From Candidatus Muiribacterium halophilum (lineage in GTDB: Bacteria > Muiribacteriota > Muiribacteriia > Muiribacteriales > Muiribacteriaceae), in NCBI GenBank assembly GCA_023228995.1, contig JALOAD010000010.1, positions 1-64,000 on the forward strand: a stretch of 64,000 nucleotides of DNA. Reading direction: 5' to 3'. Below are positions 1 through 8,609 of this stretch, piece by piece (the first letter of the stretch is position 1; the number at the start of each line of letters is the position of its first letter). The notes under the pieces were generated by a model. The model had not been told where the DNA came from, did no database searches, and worked only from the letters and a program-made list of their open reading frames with translations. The translations under genes were made by a program, and so were the position numbers.

Positions 1-92
1 CACCTGATCCCATCTCGAACTCAGAAGTTAAGCCTGATAGAGCCGATGGTACTGCATCTAAGTGTGTGGGAGAGTAGGTTGTTGCCAGTTCT
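1..92 (+). rRNA. rrf: 5S ribosomal RNA, 3' part
   Basis: The window opens inside a 5S rRNA. The stretch CCCATCTCGAACTCAGAAGT followed by the GAGAGTAGGTTGTTGCCAG end is the conserved loop B/C and helix region of bacterial 5S rRNA. The 5' end lies outside the window, so the gene is partial. The 3' end is placed by similarity to other 5S genes (plus or minus 2 nt). A terminator follows directly, so this is probably the last gene of an rRNA operon. Confidence 0.95.
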
Positions 93-100
93 AATGAGAA

Positions 101-124
101 GGGTGTCGGAAACGGCGCCCTTTT
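101..124 (+). terminator. Intrinsic terminator of the rRNA operon
   Basis: An 8-bp stem (GGGTGTCG with CGGCGCCC, two G-U pairs) closes a GAAA tetraloop and is followed by TTTT. It is by far the most GC-rich stretch in its surroundings and lies about 9 nt after the 5S end. Confidence 0.9.
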
Positions 125-142
125 CGCTTATATGGGGAAAAA

Positions 143-384
143 CGGTGAAACGGTGAAATGGTGAAATGGTGAAATGGTGAAATGGTGAAATAGTGAAATG
201 GTGAGATGGTGAAATGGTGAGATGGTGAAATGGTGAAATGGTGAAATGGTGAAATAGTGAAATGGTGAGATGGTGAAATGGTGAAATGGTGAAATGGTGA
301 AATGGTGAAATGGTGAAATGGTGAAATAGTGAAATGGTGAAATGGTGAAATAGTGAAATGGTGAAATGGAGAGATAGTGAGATA
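143..384 (+). repeat. 8-bp tandem repeat array (ATGGTGAA), about 30 units
   Basis: The unit ATGGTGAA is repeated about 30 times without interruption. Variant units differ almost only by G/A changes (ATAGTGAA, ATGGTGAG). The period of 8 is not a multiple of 3, so this is not a protein repeat. There are no spacers, so it is not a CRISPR. It begins about 20 nt after the rRNA terminator. Short degenerate stretches of the same motif occur near 7150-7180 and 60793-60850. Confidence 0.95.
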
Positions 385-450
385 GGAAAATCTTTAAAGA
401 GTTTTAATAAGGTTTTTAAACTAGACCGAAGGTCTTTACTAACGAGAGAA

Positions 451-478
451 GCGAGTGCTAACTGTATTAGCTATTCGC
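451..478 (+). repeat. Imperfect inverted repeat in the post-rRNA gap
   Basis: Between the tandem repeat and the next gene (385-638) I see no convincing gene. This stretch folds as GCGAGT-GCTAA / TTAGC-TATTCGC, about 11 pairs with one bulge and a 5-nt loop. A smaller perfect hairpin (AGACC GAA GGTCT) lies just upstream at about 423-435. Neither is followed by a T-run. The function is unknown. Confidence 0.5.
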
Positions 479-608
479 AGATTTTTAACCCCATTAATGC
501 TATTTATTTTTTCCCGTATCCCCCATTCTATGTTTCACCCCTAAGCTTTCAAATCCCAACTACTAAAACTATTTTTTTTGCTTGGTTATTTAAAATATGT
601 TAACATAT

Positions 609-617
609 TGTTATTAT
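609..617 (+). promoter_or_regulatory. Candidate extended -10 promoter
   Basis: TGTTATTAT matches an extended -10 (TGn plus TATTAT) 21 nt before the start codon at 639. An alternative is TTGCTT-17 nt-TAACAT at 578-606. Either could drive the Trm112-like gene, ftsZ and the GGDEF gene as one unit. Confidence 0.4.
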
Positions 618-638
618 GAAAAAATAGGATGTAAATTT

Positions 639-815
639 ATGGTAAAAAAAGAACTTCTTGATATTCTAGCTTGTCCTATATGTAAAGGTGATATAGAAGA
701 ATATAAAAAAAATAATGATGAATTTCTTCTTTGTAGAAAGTGCAACAAAATGTATGCTGTTAGAGATGATATTCCTGTTATGTTGATTGATGAAGCTATT
801 GAGTTTAAGGGATGA
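639..815 (+). CDS. Trm112-like zinc-binding protein (YcaR/UPF0434 family)
   Basis: This 58-aa protein has the family signature: LLDILACPICKG near the N-terminus, then a second CxxC (LCRKC), then YAVRDDIPVML. The four cysteines form a zinc-ribbon fold. In eukaryotes and archaea Trm112 activates methyltransferases; the role of the small bacterial versions is poorly defined. I chose the ATG at 639, with AGGAT 8 nt upstream; an in-frame ATG at 597 gives a longer product but lacks the family's N-terminus. It sits 6 nt before ftsZ, so the two are probably co-transcribed. Confidence 0.85.
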   Translation: MVKKELLDILACPICKGDIEEYKKNNDEFLLCRKCNKMYAVRDDIPVMLIDEAIEFKG

Positions 816-821
816 ATTTAA

Positions 822-1793
822 ATGGGAAATAATGCTTTAGAAAACTGTATTGAACCTGTTGCTATAAAAGTGATTGGTTTAGGTGGGTGTGGTGGAAATA
901 TTACAGGTCTTTTGTATGAAGATAAAATTCCAGATATTGATTATTATGCTTTAAACACAGACATTCAGGCATTGTTTAAGAATAAAGTAAAAAATAGAAT
1001 TCAGATTGGAAAAAAACTTACTGATGGTAAAGGTGCCGGAGCTGATTTTGAAAAAGGATATTTAAGTATGCTTCAGGATATTGATTTATTTGAAAATATT
1101 CTTGAAGGTACTCAAATGGTTGTTTTTATAGCGGGTCTTGGTGGGGGGACTGGAACTGGCTCAATTATTCCAGCTATAGAAAAATGTAAATCTATGGGAA
1201 TTATTACTATGTGTGTTGTGACTATACCATTTTCCTTTGAAGGTAATAAAAGAAAAAAAGGTGCTTTAGAAGTTGCGTCTTACATTAAGGGTTTGGCTGA
1301 TACTACAATAGAAATTCAAAACGATAGACTTTTAACTATAAATGATAAGAAAACCAGTTTAAAAAGTGCTTTTTCAAAAGTTGATATTTTTCTTAACGAG
1401 AATATTCGTAATATTTTATCTGTTATTAATGCTCCTGGTACAATAAATCTAGATTTTGCTGATTTGAGAAGTATTATTTCAAATAGTAGAGAAGCATTTA
1501 TGGGTTCTGGTAGAGGTAAAGGGAAAAATCGTGCTTCAGAAGCTTTAAAAAATGCTCTTGAATCTCCTTTGCTTGATAAAGATATTTCTAATTTTGAAAA
1601 GATTTTTATTAATATATCAGGTTCAGAGGTTTCTCTTATAGAAGTTAATTATATTGTTGGCGAAATAAATAATATTACTGAGGGCAAAGCTGATGTTATT
1701 TTTGGAACTACAGACACGAATGATAAGGATGAAATTTTTATTACTTTACTATTGAGCGGTTTAAATGATAAAGAAAAAATGCAGAAATTGTGA
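822..1793 (+). CDS. ftsZ: Cell division GTPase FtsZ, minimal form without C-terminal tail
   Basis: This 323-aa protein has the tubulin/FtsZ GTPase core. It shows a glycine-rich loop GLGGCGGN (residues about 19-26), LNTDIQAL, LTDGKGAGAD, the tubulin signature GGGTGTGS (about 107-114), a TIPFSFEG block, NDRLL and the T7-loop region INLDFADL. The core looks able to bind and hydrolyse GTP. The product stops right after the C-terminal beta domain. The flexible linker and conserved tail peptide that normally bind FtsA/ZipA/SepF are missing. Some normally fixed positions differ (Cys in the first glycine loop, GKG instead of GLG, GTGS instead of GTGA). It could be the only FtsZ or a divergent second copy. 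It overlaps the next gene by 29 nt. Confidence 0.88.
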   Translation: MGNNALENCIEPVAIKVIGLGGCGGNITGLLYEDKIPDIDYYALNTDIQALFKNKVKNRIQIGKKLTDGKGAGADFEKGYLSMLQDIDLFENILEGTQMVVFIAGLGGGTGTGSIIPAIEKCKSMGIITMCVVTIPFSFEGNKRKKGALEVASYIKGLADTTIEIQNDRLLTINDKKTSLKSAFSKVDIFLNENIRNILSVINAPGTINLDFADLRSIISNSREAFMGSGRGKGKNRASEALKNALESPLLDKDISNFEKIFINISGSEVSLIEVNYIVGEINNITEGKADVIFGTTDTNDKDEIFITLLLSGLNDKEKMQKL

Positions 1794-3024
1794 TTATTTA
1801 AGATTTGATCCTCTTACTGGTCTTTATCGGAAAGAATTTTTTATATTGATGTATTCCAGACGAAAGATGAATAAAGGAAAAAAATTTGTTCTATGTGTTT
1901 GTGATATTGATCTTTTCAAAAACTTTAATGATAAATATGGTCATATAGCTGGTGATTTTGTTCTTTCTAAATTTTCTTCAGAAATTATCAAGAATTTAAA
2001 AAATGGTGAATTTGCGGGTAGATTTGGTGGTGAAGAATTTGTTGTTATACTTGAAAATTCAGAAATTAGGATTAAAGAGTTTTTTAATTCTATTAGCGAT
2101 AATTGCAAAGAAAATGAGTTTGAGGGAGAAATTCTTCCCGAAATAACTTTTTCAATGGGTGTATCCTATACTGATGAATTTTATAGTTCATTTGAAAAAG
2201 CTGATCAGGCAATGTATTTTTCAAAAAAAAATGGTAGAAATAAATATTCTTGTTTTTGGAATATAAAGTTAAATGAAAAAGTTCAAAGTAAAAATATTCT
2301 TAATATTGATAATAAAAAACTTTTATTTGGAATTTTAGCTTTAAAAGATGTTAAAAAAAATTATTATCTTTATGGTTCTGCATTTATTAACAGGCAATAT
2401 CAGAATATATTAGATTTTGTCAAAAATAATTTTGATAATTCTGAAGTTTTTATATATAAAAACGAATGTATTTGTATGACGATGATTGGTGTTAATCGTG
2501 AAAAAGCTAATATAATTAAAAAACAACTTATTGAAAAATATAAGGATATATATGGAGTTTTTAATCTGTATCCTGGAATTACAGAATTCAAATTTATTTT
2601 TAATGATACTTATGATGCTTTTTTAACGCATGATTTATATAATCAAAATAAAGGTATTGTTTTTCTTGGAAAAAGAGTTGTTAGAATTACTGGAGAATAT
2701 TTTTTTAAATCTGGGAATTTTGAAAAAGCATATAAAATTTATAGAAGATCTTATTTTTTTGAAAAGAAAAATCAAATAGCAATTAATAATCTTGCTTCTT
2801 GTATGTTAAAAATAGGAAAAGAAAAAAGTGCTGTTATTTTGCTTGAAAAAAATAATTGGGCAAATAATCATTGTGAATATTTTATTAATCTTGCTAATTG
2901 TTATTATAGAATAAGGGATTTTGAAAAATGTCACAGTGTTTTAAAAAATGGAATTAGAATTTATCCGCAAAACACAATCCTTATTAATAATATTAAGGAA
3001 ATTGAATGTTTGCTGAATACATAA
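1765..3024 (+). CDS. GGDEF-domain protein (diguanylate cyclase) with C-terminal TPR
   Basis: The protein has 419 aa. Residues about 13-165 form a GGDEF domain: DPLTGLYRK at its start, the metal-binding D in VCDIDLFKNFND and an intact GGEEF active-site motif, so it probably makes cyclic di-GMP. The RxxD product-inhibition site is replaced by KNGE, so this control is probably absent. A middle region of unknown fold follows, then about 120 residues of TPR-like helices. No membrane segment is seen. The start at 1765 lies inside ftsZ and adds an N-terminal CxxC. The gene overlaps the next one by 19 nt. Confidence 0.85.
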   Translation: MIKKKCRNCDYLRFDPLTGLYRKEFFILMYSRRKMNKGKKFVLCVCDIDLFKNFNDKYGHIAGDFVLSKFSSEIIKNLKNGEFAGRFGGEEFVVILENSEIRIKEFFNSISDNCKENEFEGEILPEITFSMGVSYTDEFYSSFEKADQAMYFSKKNGRNKYSCFWNIKLNEKVQSKNILNIDNKKLLFGILALKDVKKNYYLYGSAFINRQYQNILDFVKNNFDNSEVFIYKNECICMTMIGVNREKANIIKKQLIEKYKDIYGVFNLYPGITEFKFIFNDTYDAFLTHDLYNQNKGIVFLGKRVVRITGEYFFKSGNFEKAYKIYRRSYFFEKKNQIAINNLASCMLKIGKEKSAVILLEKNNWANNHCEYFINLANCYYRIRDFEKCHSVLKNGIRIYPQNTILINNIKEIECLLNT

Positions 3025-4277
3025 ATAATGTAAAAAAGATTGGTTTTATAAATATATTCACAAAACTTTTTAATCTTCTAAAAATAGTATTGATTGGTAA
3101 TTTACTTGGGCTTTCTTATGAGAGTGAAAGATTTTTTCTTGTTTGTGGATTGCTATTTCCTGTTTATTATATTATAGAAAGTGTTTTTCAAGCTTATCTT
3201 ATACCTTTATATCGTTCTGTGGATTACAAATTTGTCTGTTTTATTACGACAAAATATATAAAAAAAATGTTTGTTTTTTCTGTTATTTTTGCATCTTTTG
3301 TATGTTTTTTAGATATTTTTGAGTATAAGGAAAAAATTTATGTTTTTTTTCTTACAATTTTACTTCTAAATTCTGCATTATATAAAATTATATTAGAATG
3401 TAAGTTAGAATTCGTAAAAAATTCTTTAATAGATTTAATTTGTTCAATTTTTTTTGTAATTATATTTATTTTTGCTATAAAAGATCTTCTTCTTATAATT
3501 GTTATTATTGAATTTATTAGAAGTTTTATTAAATTTTGCTATATATTTAAAGATATTTCATTTAAAAAGAAGTATTCTTTTGTCTTTAAAGAAAATTATA
3601 AAGATATTCTTTATATTTCAGCTGGAGCTTTCTTTTCTAATATAAAAGGTAGTATTGATACATATTTTGTATCTTTTTTTGAATTTGGAGCTGCTGTATT
3701 AAATATTGGAACATCGCTTCCTTCTGCTTTGATACAATATATAAATTCTATTCTTTCTGGAATAAGTTTAGGCTTTTTTTCAGATAAATGGTTTGATGAT
3801 TTTGAAAGAAGAAAACAAGTATATAATTATTTTTTTATTCCATTAATTCTTATATGTAGCTTTTTATTTGTTTTTTCTGAAAATATACTTCAAACTATCT
3901 TTTTTTTAAAAAAACAACAATTTTCAGATAATTTTTATATTTCAAATATTTTGTCAGCTTATTCTATACTTATTCCATTTTTTTATTTAAAAATAATAAT
4001 GATAAGATTTCTTAATTCTCGAAAAAAAAATCTATTTCTTATGAAAAATTCACTTTTTTCTTTTTTTATATATTTATTTCTTTTATTTATAGTATTTAGT
4101 AAAAATATAACAGGAGTTGCATTTTCAAGAATTGGTGCTGATATTGTTTTTGGGTTTTCTGTTATGTTATTTACTGAAGATAAAAAAGCAATTTACTGGT
4201 ATTTAAAAAAAGTTTTGCAAATATCTGTTGTTTTCATTACATTATATTTACTATTTAAAAGAAAAGGTGTTTTTTAA
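3006..4277 (+). CDS. MurJ/MviN-like membrane flippase
   Basis: This 423-aa protein consists almost entirely of hydrophobic segments. The N-terminus (NIFTKLFNLLKIVLIGNLLG) and the FLVCGLLFPVYYIIESVFQAYLIPLY block resemble the MATE/MurJ lipid-linked precursor exporter superfamily. It is shorter than typical MurJ (about 500 aa). Glycan genes on its 3' side suggest that it exports a polyprenyl-linked sugar unit rather than lipid II, but this is inference. It overlaps both neighbours (19 nt upstream; stop and next start share TAATG). Confidence 0.7.
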   Translation: MFAEYINNVKKIGFINIFTKLFNLLKIVLIGNLLGLSYESERFFLVCGLLFPVYYIIESVFQAYLIPLYRSVDYKFVCFITTKYIKKMFVFSVIFASFVCFLDIFEYKEKIYVFFLTILLLNSALYKIILECKLEFVKNSLIDLICSIFFVIIFIFAIKDLLLIIVIIEFIRSFIKFCYIFKDISFKKKYSFVFKENYKDILYISAGAFFSNIKGSIDTYFVSFFEFGAAVLNIGTSLPSALIQYINSILSGISLGFFSDKWFDDFERRKQVYNYFFIPLILICSFLFVFSENILQTIFFLKKQQFSDNFYISNILSAYSILIPFFYLKIIMIRFLNSRKKNLFLMKNSLFSFFIYLFLLFIVFSKNITGVAFSRIGADIVFGFSVMLFTEDKKAIYWYLKKVLQISVVFITLYLLFKRKGVF

Positions 4278-6121
4278 TGTGTGGTTTTTTTGGAATTATC
4301 AATAAAAATAGTTTTAATAAAGAAAATGTAAAAAATCTTACAGAATTATCTATTAATATATCTGATGTTCTATTTCATAGAGGACCGGATGATTGTGGAA
4401 TTTATCTTGAAAATAATGTTTTTCTTGTTCACAGAAGATTATCTATAATTGATATTGATAATGGAGTACAACCAATGCATTCAAGGTGCGGTAGATACTC
4501 TATTGTATTTAATGGAGAAATTTATAATTTTAGAAATTTGAAAGAAAAACTTAAAAAAAAACTATATGTATTTTTAACAGATTCAGATACAGAAGTTTTA
4601 CTATATACTCTAATTGAATATGGTGTAAAAGCATGTAATATATTAAAAGGAATGTTTTCATTTGTTTTTATTGATAAATTAGAAAGTAAAATTATATGTG
4701 CAAGAGATATTTCAGGGGAAAAACCTTTATTTTATAGTTTATCAGACAATGAATTTACTTTTTCTTCAGAAATAAAGGCTTTTACTAAATATAAAAAAAA
4801 TATTGTATCAAAAGATAGTATATCAATGTTTTTTAAATTTCAATATATTCCAGAACCTTTCACAGTTTATAAAGATATTTTTAAGCTTTGTGCTGGTAGT
4901 TTTATGGAAATTGATTTAAATAATAAAAAAATTAATAAAGAAAAATATTTTAAAATTAAAAAAAGTAAAAATTCACTAAATTTGAAAAAATCAATAGTTG
5001 TTTTTGATGATTTACTTGAAAAAAGTGTAAGTGAAATGCTTGTATCAGATGTTCCTGTTGGCGCTTTTCTTTCAGGCGGAATTGATTCTACTCTTATAGT
5101 AAGAAGTATGAGAAGACTTTATAAAAGTAGAGATATACATACATTTTCTGTGGGTTTTAATCAAAAAAAATATGATGAAAGTATATATGCAAAAAAAGTA
5201 TGTAAAAAATATAATACAATACATCATAGTATTTATTTTACAGAAAAAGATTTAATTGAAAATCTTGATATTATTAATCAATTTGATGAACCTTTTGGAG
5301 ATAGTTCTTCTATAGCTTTATATTTTCTTGCAAAAAAGACTTCAGATATATTAAAAGTTGTATTATCTGGTGAGGGTTCTGATGAGCTTTTTGGTGGTTA
5401 TAGAAGATATTTTATGGAAAATAAAACAATTTTTTTAAGAAAAATTCCTTTTTTTATACGAAATATAATATTAAAAATTATTGATAAATCTGATTTATTT
5501 TATTTAGAAGGAATTAAAAAACTTATAAAAACTAGTTTTGAAGATGATTATTATACTTTAGTTATGGGAAACTTTAATAAAAAAGAATTTGTAAAAAATA
5601 TAAATTTAAAACCTTGCAATATGAGTATTTTTGATTTATATAAAAATGATTTAAATTTAAATAGCTATGAAAAATTCATGGATTGTGATTTTAATACATA
5701 TATTCCTAATGATATTCTTGTAAAATCAGATAGAATGACAATGCTTAATTCAATTGAATCAAGAGCTCCATTTCTTTCGCAAAAAATGATTGATTTTGCT
5801 TATTCTCTTCCAATAAATCTAAAAAAAAATAAAATAATACCAAAGAGTTCTTTAAAAAGTGAATGGAGTAATGATTTTATTTTTAGAAATAAACAAGGAT
5901 TTGGAGTTCCTGTTGATAGTTGGTTTAAAGAAGAACTTGGATTTATATTAAAAAATAAGATTTTAAATTCAAACAATGCAGATTATTTTATAAAAAAGAA
6001 TAATGTTCTTAAAATGCTTGATATGCATATTAAAGGAATTGAAAATAATTCTTATAAATTATGGCAAATTTTTGTATTTATTATGTGGTTGGAGAAAAAT
6101 GAAAATATTATATGCAATTAA
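4277..6121 (+). CDS. asnB: Asparagine synthase-type glutamine amidotransferase (AsnB family)
   Basis: The 614-aa protein has class II glutaminase and synthetase domains. Cys2 (MCGFFGI) is the nucleophile, followed by HRGPDDCG and FNGEIYNF. The ATP pyrophosphatase loop SGGIDST (about residue 266) and GEGSDELFGGY are intact. Length matches bacterial AsnB. It lies between a flippase and a glycosyltransferase, so it may amidate a sugar or glycan precursor instead of making free asparagine; such AsnB copies are common in surface polysaccharide clusters. Start by TAATG coupling to the flippase gene. Confidence 0.9.
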   Translation: MCGFFGIINKNSFNKENVKNLTELSINISDVLFHRGPDDCGIYLENNVFLVHRRLSIIDIDNGVQPMHSRCGRYSIVFNGEIYNFRNLKEKLKKKLYVFLTDSDTEVLLYTLIEYGVKACNILKGMFSFVFIDKLESKIICARDISGEKPLFYSLSDNEFTFSSEIKAFTKYKKNIVSKDSISMFFKFQYIPEPFTVYKDIFKLCAGSFMEIDLNNKKINKEKYFKIKKSKNSLNLKKSIVVFDDLLEKSVSEMLVSDVPVGAFLSGGIDSTLIVRSMRRLYKSRDIHTFSVGFNQKKYDESIYAKKVCKKYNTIHHSIYFTEKDLIENLDIINQFDEPFGDSSSIALYFLAKKTSDILKVVLSGEGSDELFGGYRRYFMENKTIFLRKIPFFIRNIILKIIDKSDLFYLEGIKKLIKTSFEDDYYTLVMGNFNKKEFVKNINLKPCNMSIFDLYKNDLNLNSYEKFMDCDFNTYIPNDILVKSDRMTMLNSIESRAPFLSQKMIDFAYSLPINLKKNKIIPKSSLKSEWSNDFIFRNKQGFGVPVDSWFKEELGFILKNKILNSNNADYFIKKNNVLKMLDMHIKGIENNSYKLWQIFVFIMWLEKNENIICN

Positions 6122-7094
6122 TGATCTTAAAATAGGTGGAGCAGAAAAACAGCTTATACTTATTGCAAATAAAATGGCTGAAAATAATAAAGTATATGTT
6201 TTAACATTATGGGATAGAGGAATTCTTAAAAAAGATTTATCAAAAAAAATTGAATATATTTCTTTAAATGCTCAAAAAAATAATTTTATAAAGGTTTTTA
6301 TGAAATTATTGAAAATACTAACAAAAATTAATGCAGATATAGTTCATTCAAGACTTTTTTATATATCTTTTATTTTAAAAATAGCAGGTTTTTTTAAAAA
6401 AATTAAATTAATAATTAGTCAGGAAAGCCTTGATTTATGGAGAAATCCGTTTATTAATATAATAGATAGTATATTGGATTTTAAAGTATATAAATATTGC
6501 TGTGTTAGCGAAGAAGTTCAAAATAAACTTATAAAAAATATTAAAATTGATAGCAAAAAGACAATAATAATTCCTAATAGTATTATTTTGAATAAAAAAG
6601 TAAAAAAATATAATAATGGTAAAATTGGTTTTTTAGGAAGAAATAATTATGCAAAAGGAATTGATTTATTTTTTAATTATATAGAAAAGTCAAAAGAAAA
6701 TAATTATACTGTATGGACTGATGAATACGGGAGTTTGGAAAACAAATTCTTTAATAATATAGAAGTTGGTAGAATAGATATAGAAATTTTTTTTGATAAT
6801 ATTGATATTTTAGTTTTAACTTCAAGGTGGGAAGGTTTTCCTGTAACAGTTCTTGAATCTGCCATGTTTGGTGTACCTGTTATTTGTTATGAAAACAATG
6901 GCATAAAAAGTGTTTTTAAAGATATATTATTGTATTATAAAGATTGGGATGATTTGAATAAAATTATTGAAAAATTAAGAAATAATAAAGTGTTTTATTA
7001 TAAATGTTCAGATTTACTTCAAAATTTTGTTAATAATAATTTTAAAATTGAAAATAATATAAAAAAATTTATAAAGTTATATGAAAATATATGA
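6099..7094 (+). CDS. GT4-type glycosyltransferase
   Basis: This 331-aa protein has the GT-B glycosyltransferase pattern: an N-terminal NDLKIGGAEKQL loop and a C-terminal donor-binding motif SRWEGFPVTVLESAMFGVPV. I chose the ATG at 6099, with GGAG 5 nt upstream. Upstream in-frame codons encode nonsense overlapping asnB. The gene overlaps asnB by 23 nt. It likely adds a sugar to the lipid-linked glycan; donor and acceptor cannot be read. The 210-nt gap after it holds a degenerate GTGAAA repeat (about 7150-7180) and no clear gene. Confidence 0.85.
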   Translation: MKILYAINDLKIGGAEKQLILIANKMAENNKVYVLTLWDRGILKKDLSKKIEYISLNAQKNNFIKVFMKLLKILTKINADIVHSRLFYISFILKIAGFFKKIKLIISQESLDLWRNPFINIIDSILDFKVYKYCCVSEEVQNKLIKNIKIDSKKTIIIPNSIILNKKVKKYNNGKIGFLGRNNYAKGIDLFFNYIEKSKENNYTVWTDEYGSLENKFFNNIEVGRIDIEIFFDNIDILVLTSRWEGFPVTVLESAMFGVPVICYENNGIKSVFKDILLYYKDWDDLNKIIEKLRNNKVFYYKCSDLLQNFVNNNFKIENNIKKFIKLYENI

Positions 7095-7304
7095 AGTTCC
7101 TTTTATAAAGCAATTAGCGATGCTTCGCATTTTATTAATGATTAATAAATTCGAGTGAAAGAGTGAATGGATGAAAGAAGAAAAAATTCAAAAATATTTT
7201 ATTTATAGATTATTTCATGAAAGAAACATTATATTTTCTGAAATATTTGTTTTCTTCTGGTAAGATTATTAAAAATTCTGTATTATTGTTTAGAGGATTA
7301 AATT

Positions 7305-8585
7305 ATGATATATATACTTTTTGTTTTAGATATATTATTTTTTATATGTAGTGGTTATGTTGTTTTAGGATATTCAGGTAGATTTTATGCTGAAAATCTT
7401 GAAGCTTTCAGAAATATTTGGTTTTTTATATTATTTTATAAGATTTTTTTTAATTACTTTTTTGATTTATATGATAAAAGTAGAAAAACCGATAATCTTT
7501 TTTTATTTTTTAGAGCAATACAGTCTGTTACAGCTTCAATACTTGTAATTGTATTTACTACATTTTATCTTAGAAACTTTGCATTACCGAGAAGTTTTAT
7601 TGTTTTATCAGGATTTTTAGATGTTTTTTACATATTTTTATCAAGAAAAATATTTTTTGAAAATGTAGAAAATTTAAAAATATTATTAATAAGTGATGAT
7701 AAAGAGAAAAAAGAATTTCTAAAAAAAGAACTTGAATTTTATAATAAAGGAATAAAATTAATTTTAATTTCCAAAGATTATACAAAAGCTAAAGATATAA
7801 TAAAAAATACAAATATTGATAGAGTAATATTTTCTTCGGATATTTACAGTGATTTTAATTTTGTAATGAGACTTTCATGGTATGCTTATATTAATAATGT
7901 GGATATGTTGTTATTTCCAGATATTTCATCTGCATTTATTTCAAAAATTGATATTTCTGACATAAATGGACTTCCGCTTATAAATGTTGGTAAAATTAAA
8001 TTATCGTTTTGGAATCGTTTTATAAAGAGATTTTCTGATATTATTATTTCTTTTATAGTATGTTTTTTTTTAATATTATTTTTACCTTTAATTGCATTTA
8101 TAATTAAATTTGATAGTGAAGGTCCTGTTTTTTTTGTTCAGGAAAGAACTGGTTATAAAGGTAAAATATTTAAATTGATTAAATTTAGGACAATGATAGA
8201 TAAAGCTGAAAAAGATACAGGTCCTAAGCTAGCTGATATAAATGATGAAAGAATTACAAAAATTGGTAAAATACTTAGAAAATATAGAATAGATGAATTA
8301 CCTCAATTTTTTAATGTCCTTATAGGTTCAATGAGTATTGTCGGTCCAAGACCAGAAAGAGAAATTTTTATTAAAAAATATTTTCTTAAATTACCAGGAT
8401 ATTATAGAAGAACACTTATTAAACCTGGTATAACAGGACTTGCACAGATTTACGGTGGTTATTATACTTCACCTGAAGAAAAGATGAAATTTGATTTTAT
8501 TTATATGAATAATTATTCATTTTTTACTGATATAAAAATCTTATTTATGACAATAGAGAGTATGATAAAAGCACGTGGAGTATAA
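7305..8585 (+). CDS. Polyprenyl glycosylphosphotransferase (WbaP/WcaJ-type)
   Basis: This 426-aa protein starts with about four membrane helices and a CoA-binding-like middle region, then a hydrophobic hairpin and the catalytic bacterial sugar-transferase domain (about 240-426). Diagnostic motifs are GPVFFVQERTGYKGK, FKLIKFRTM, KYRIDELPQFFNVL, GSMSIVGPRPE and PGITGLAQI. It attaches the first sugar-1-phosphate to undecaprenyl phosphate and so starts glycan assembly. AGAGG precedes the ATG. Confidence 0.93.
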   Translation: MIYILFVLDILFFICSGYVVLGYSGRFYAENLEAFRNIWFFILFYKIFFNYFFDLYDKSRKTDNLFLFFRAIQSVTASILVIVFTTFYLRNFALPRSFIVLSGFLDVFYIFLSRKIFFENVENLKILLISDDKEKKEFLKKELEFYNKGIKLILISKDYTKAKDIIKNTNIDRVIFSSDIYSDFNFVMRLSWYAYINNVDMLLFPDISSAFISKIDISDINGLPLINVGKIKLSFWNRFIKRFSDIIISFIVCFFLILFLPLIAFIIKFDSEGPVFFVQERTGYKGKIFKLIKFRTMIDKAEKDTGPKLADINDERITKIGKILRKYRIDELPQFFNVLIGSMSIVGPRPEREIFIKKYFLKLPGYYRRTLIKPGITGLAQIYGGYYTSPEEKMKFDFIYMNNYSFFTDIKILFMTIESMIKARGV

Positions 8586-8609
8586 ATTTAATCATAAGGT
8601 TCAATTATA

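Noticed and set aside
143-384. CRISPR array
   Set aside because: Units are only 8 bp with no spacers; no cas genes in the window.
358-603. 81-aa frame across the tandem repeat end and the gap
   Set aside because: Its start lies in the repeat array, the product has no family pattern, and there is no SD.
7170-7262. 30-aa frame before the sugar-phosphate transferase gene
   Set aside because: No SD, no conservation evidence and low-complexity composition; could be chance.
7095-7304. tRNA genes in intergenic gaps
   Set aside because: I looked for T-loop sequences (GGTTCGAATCC-like) in all gaps over 70 nt and found none with a matching acceptor stem.
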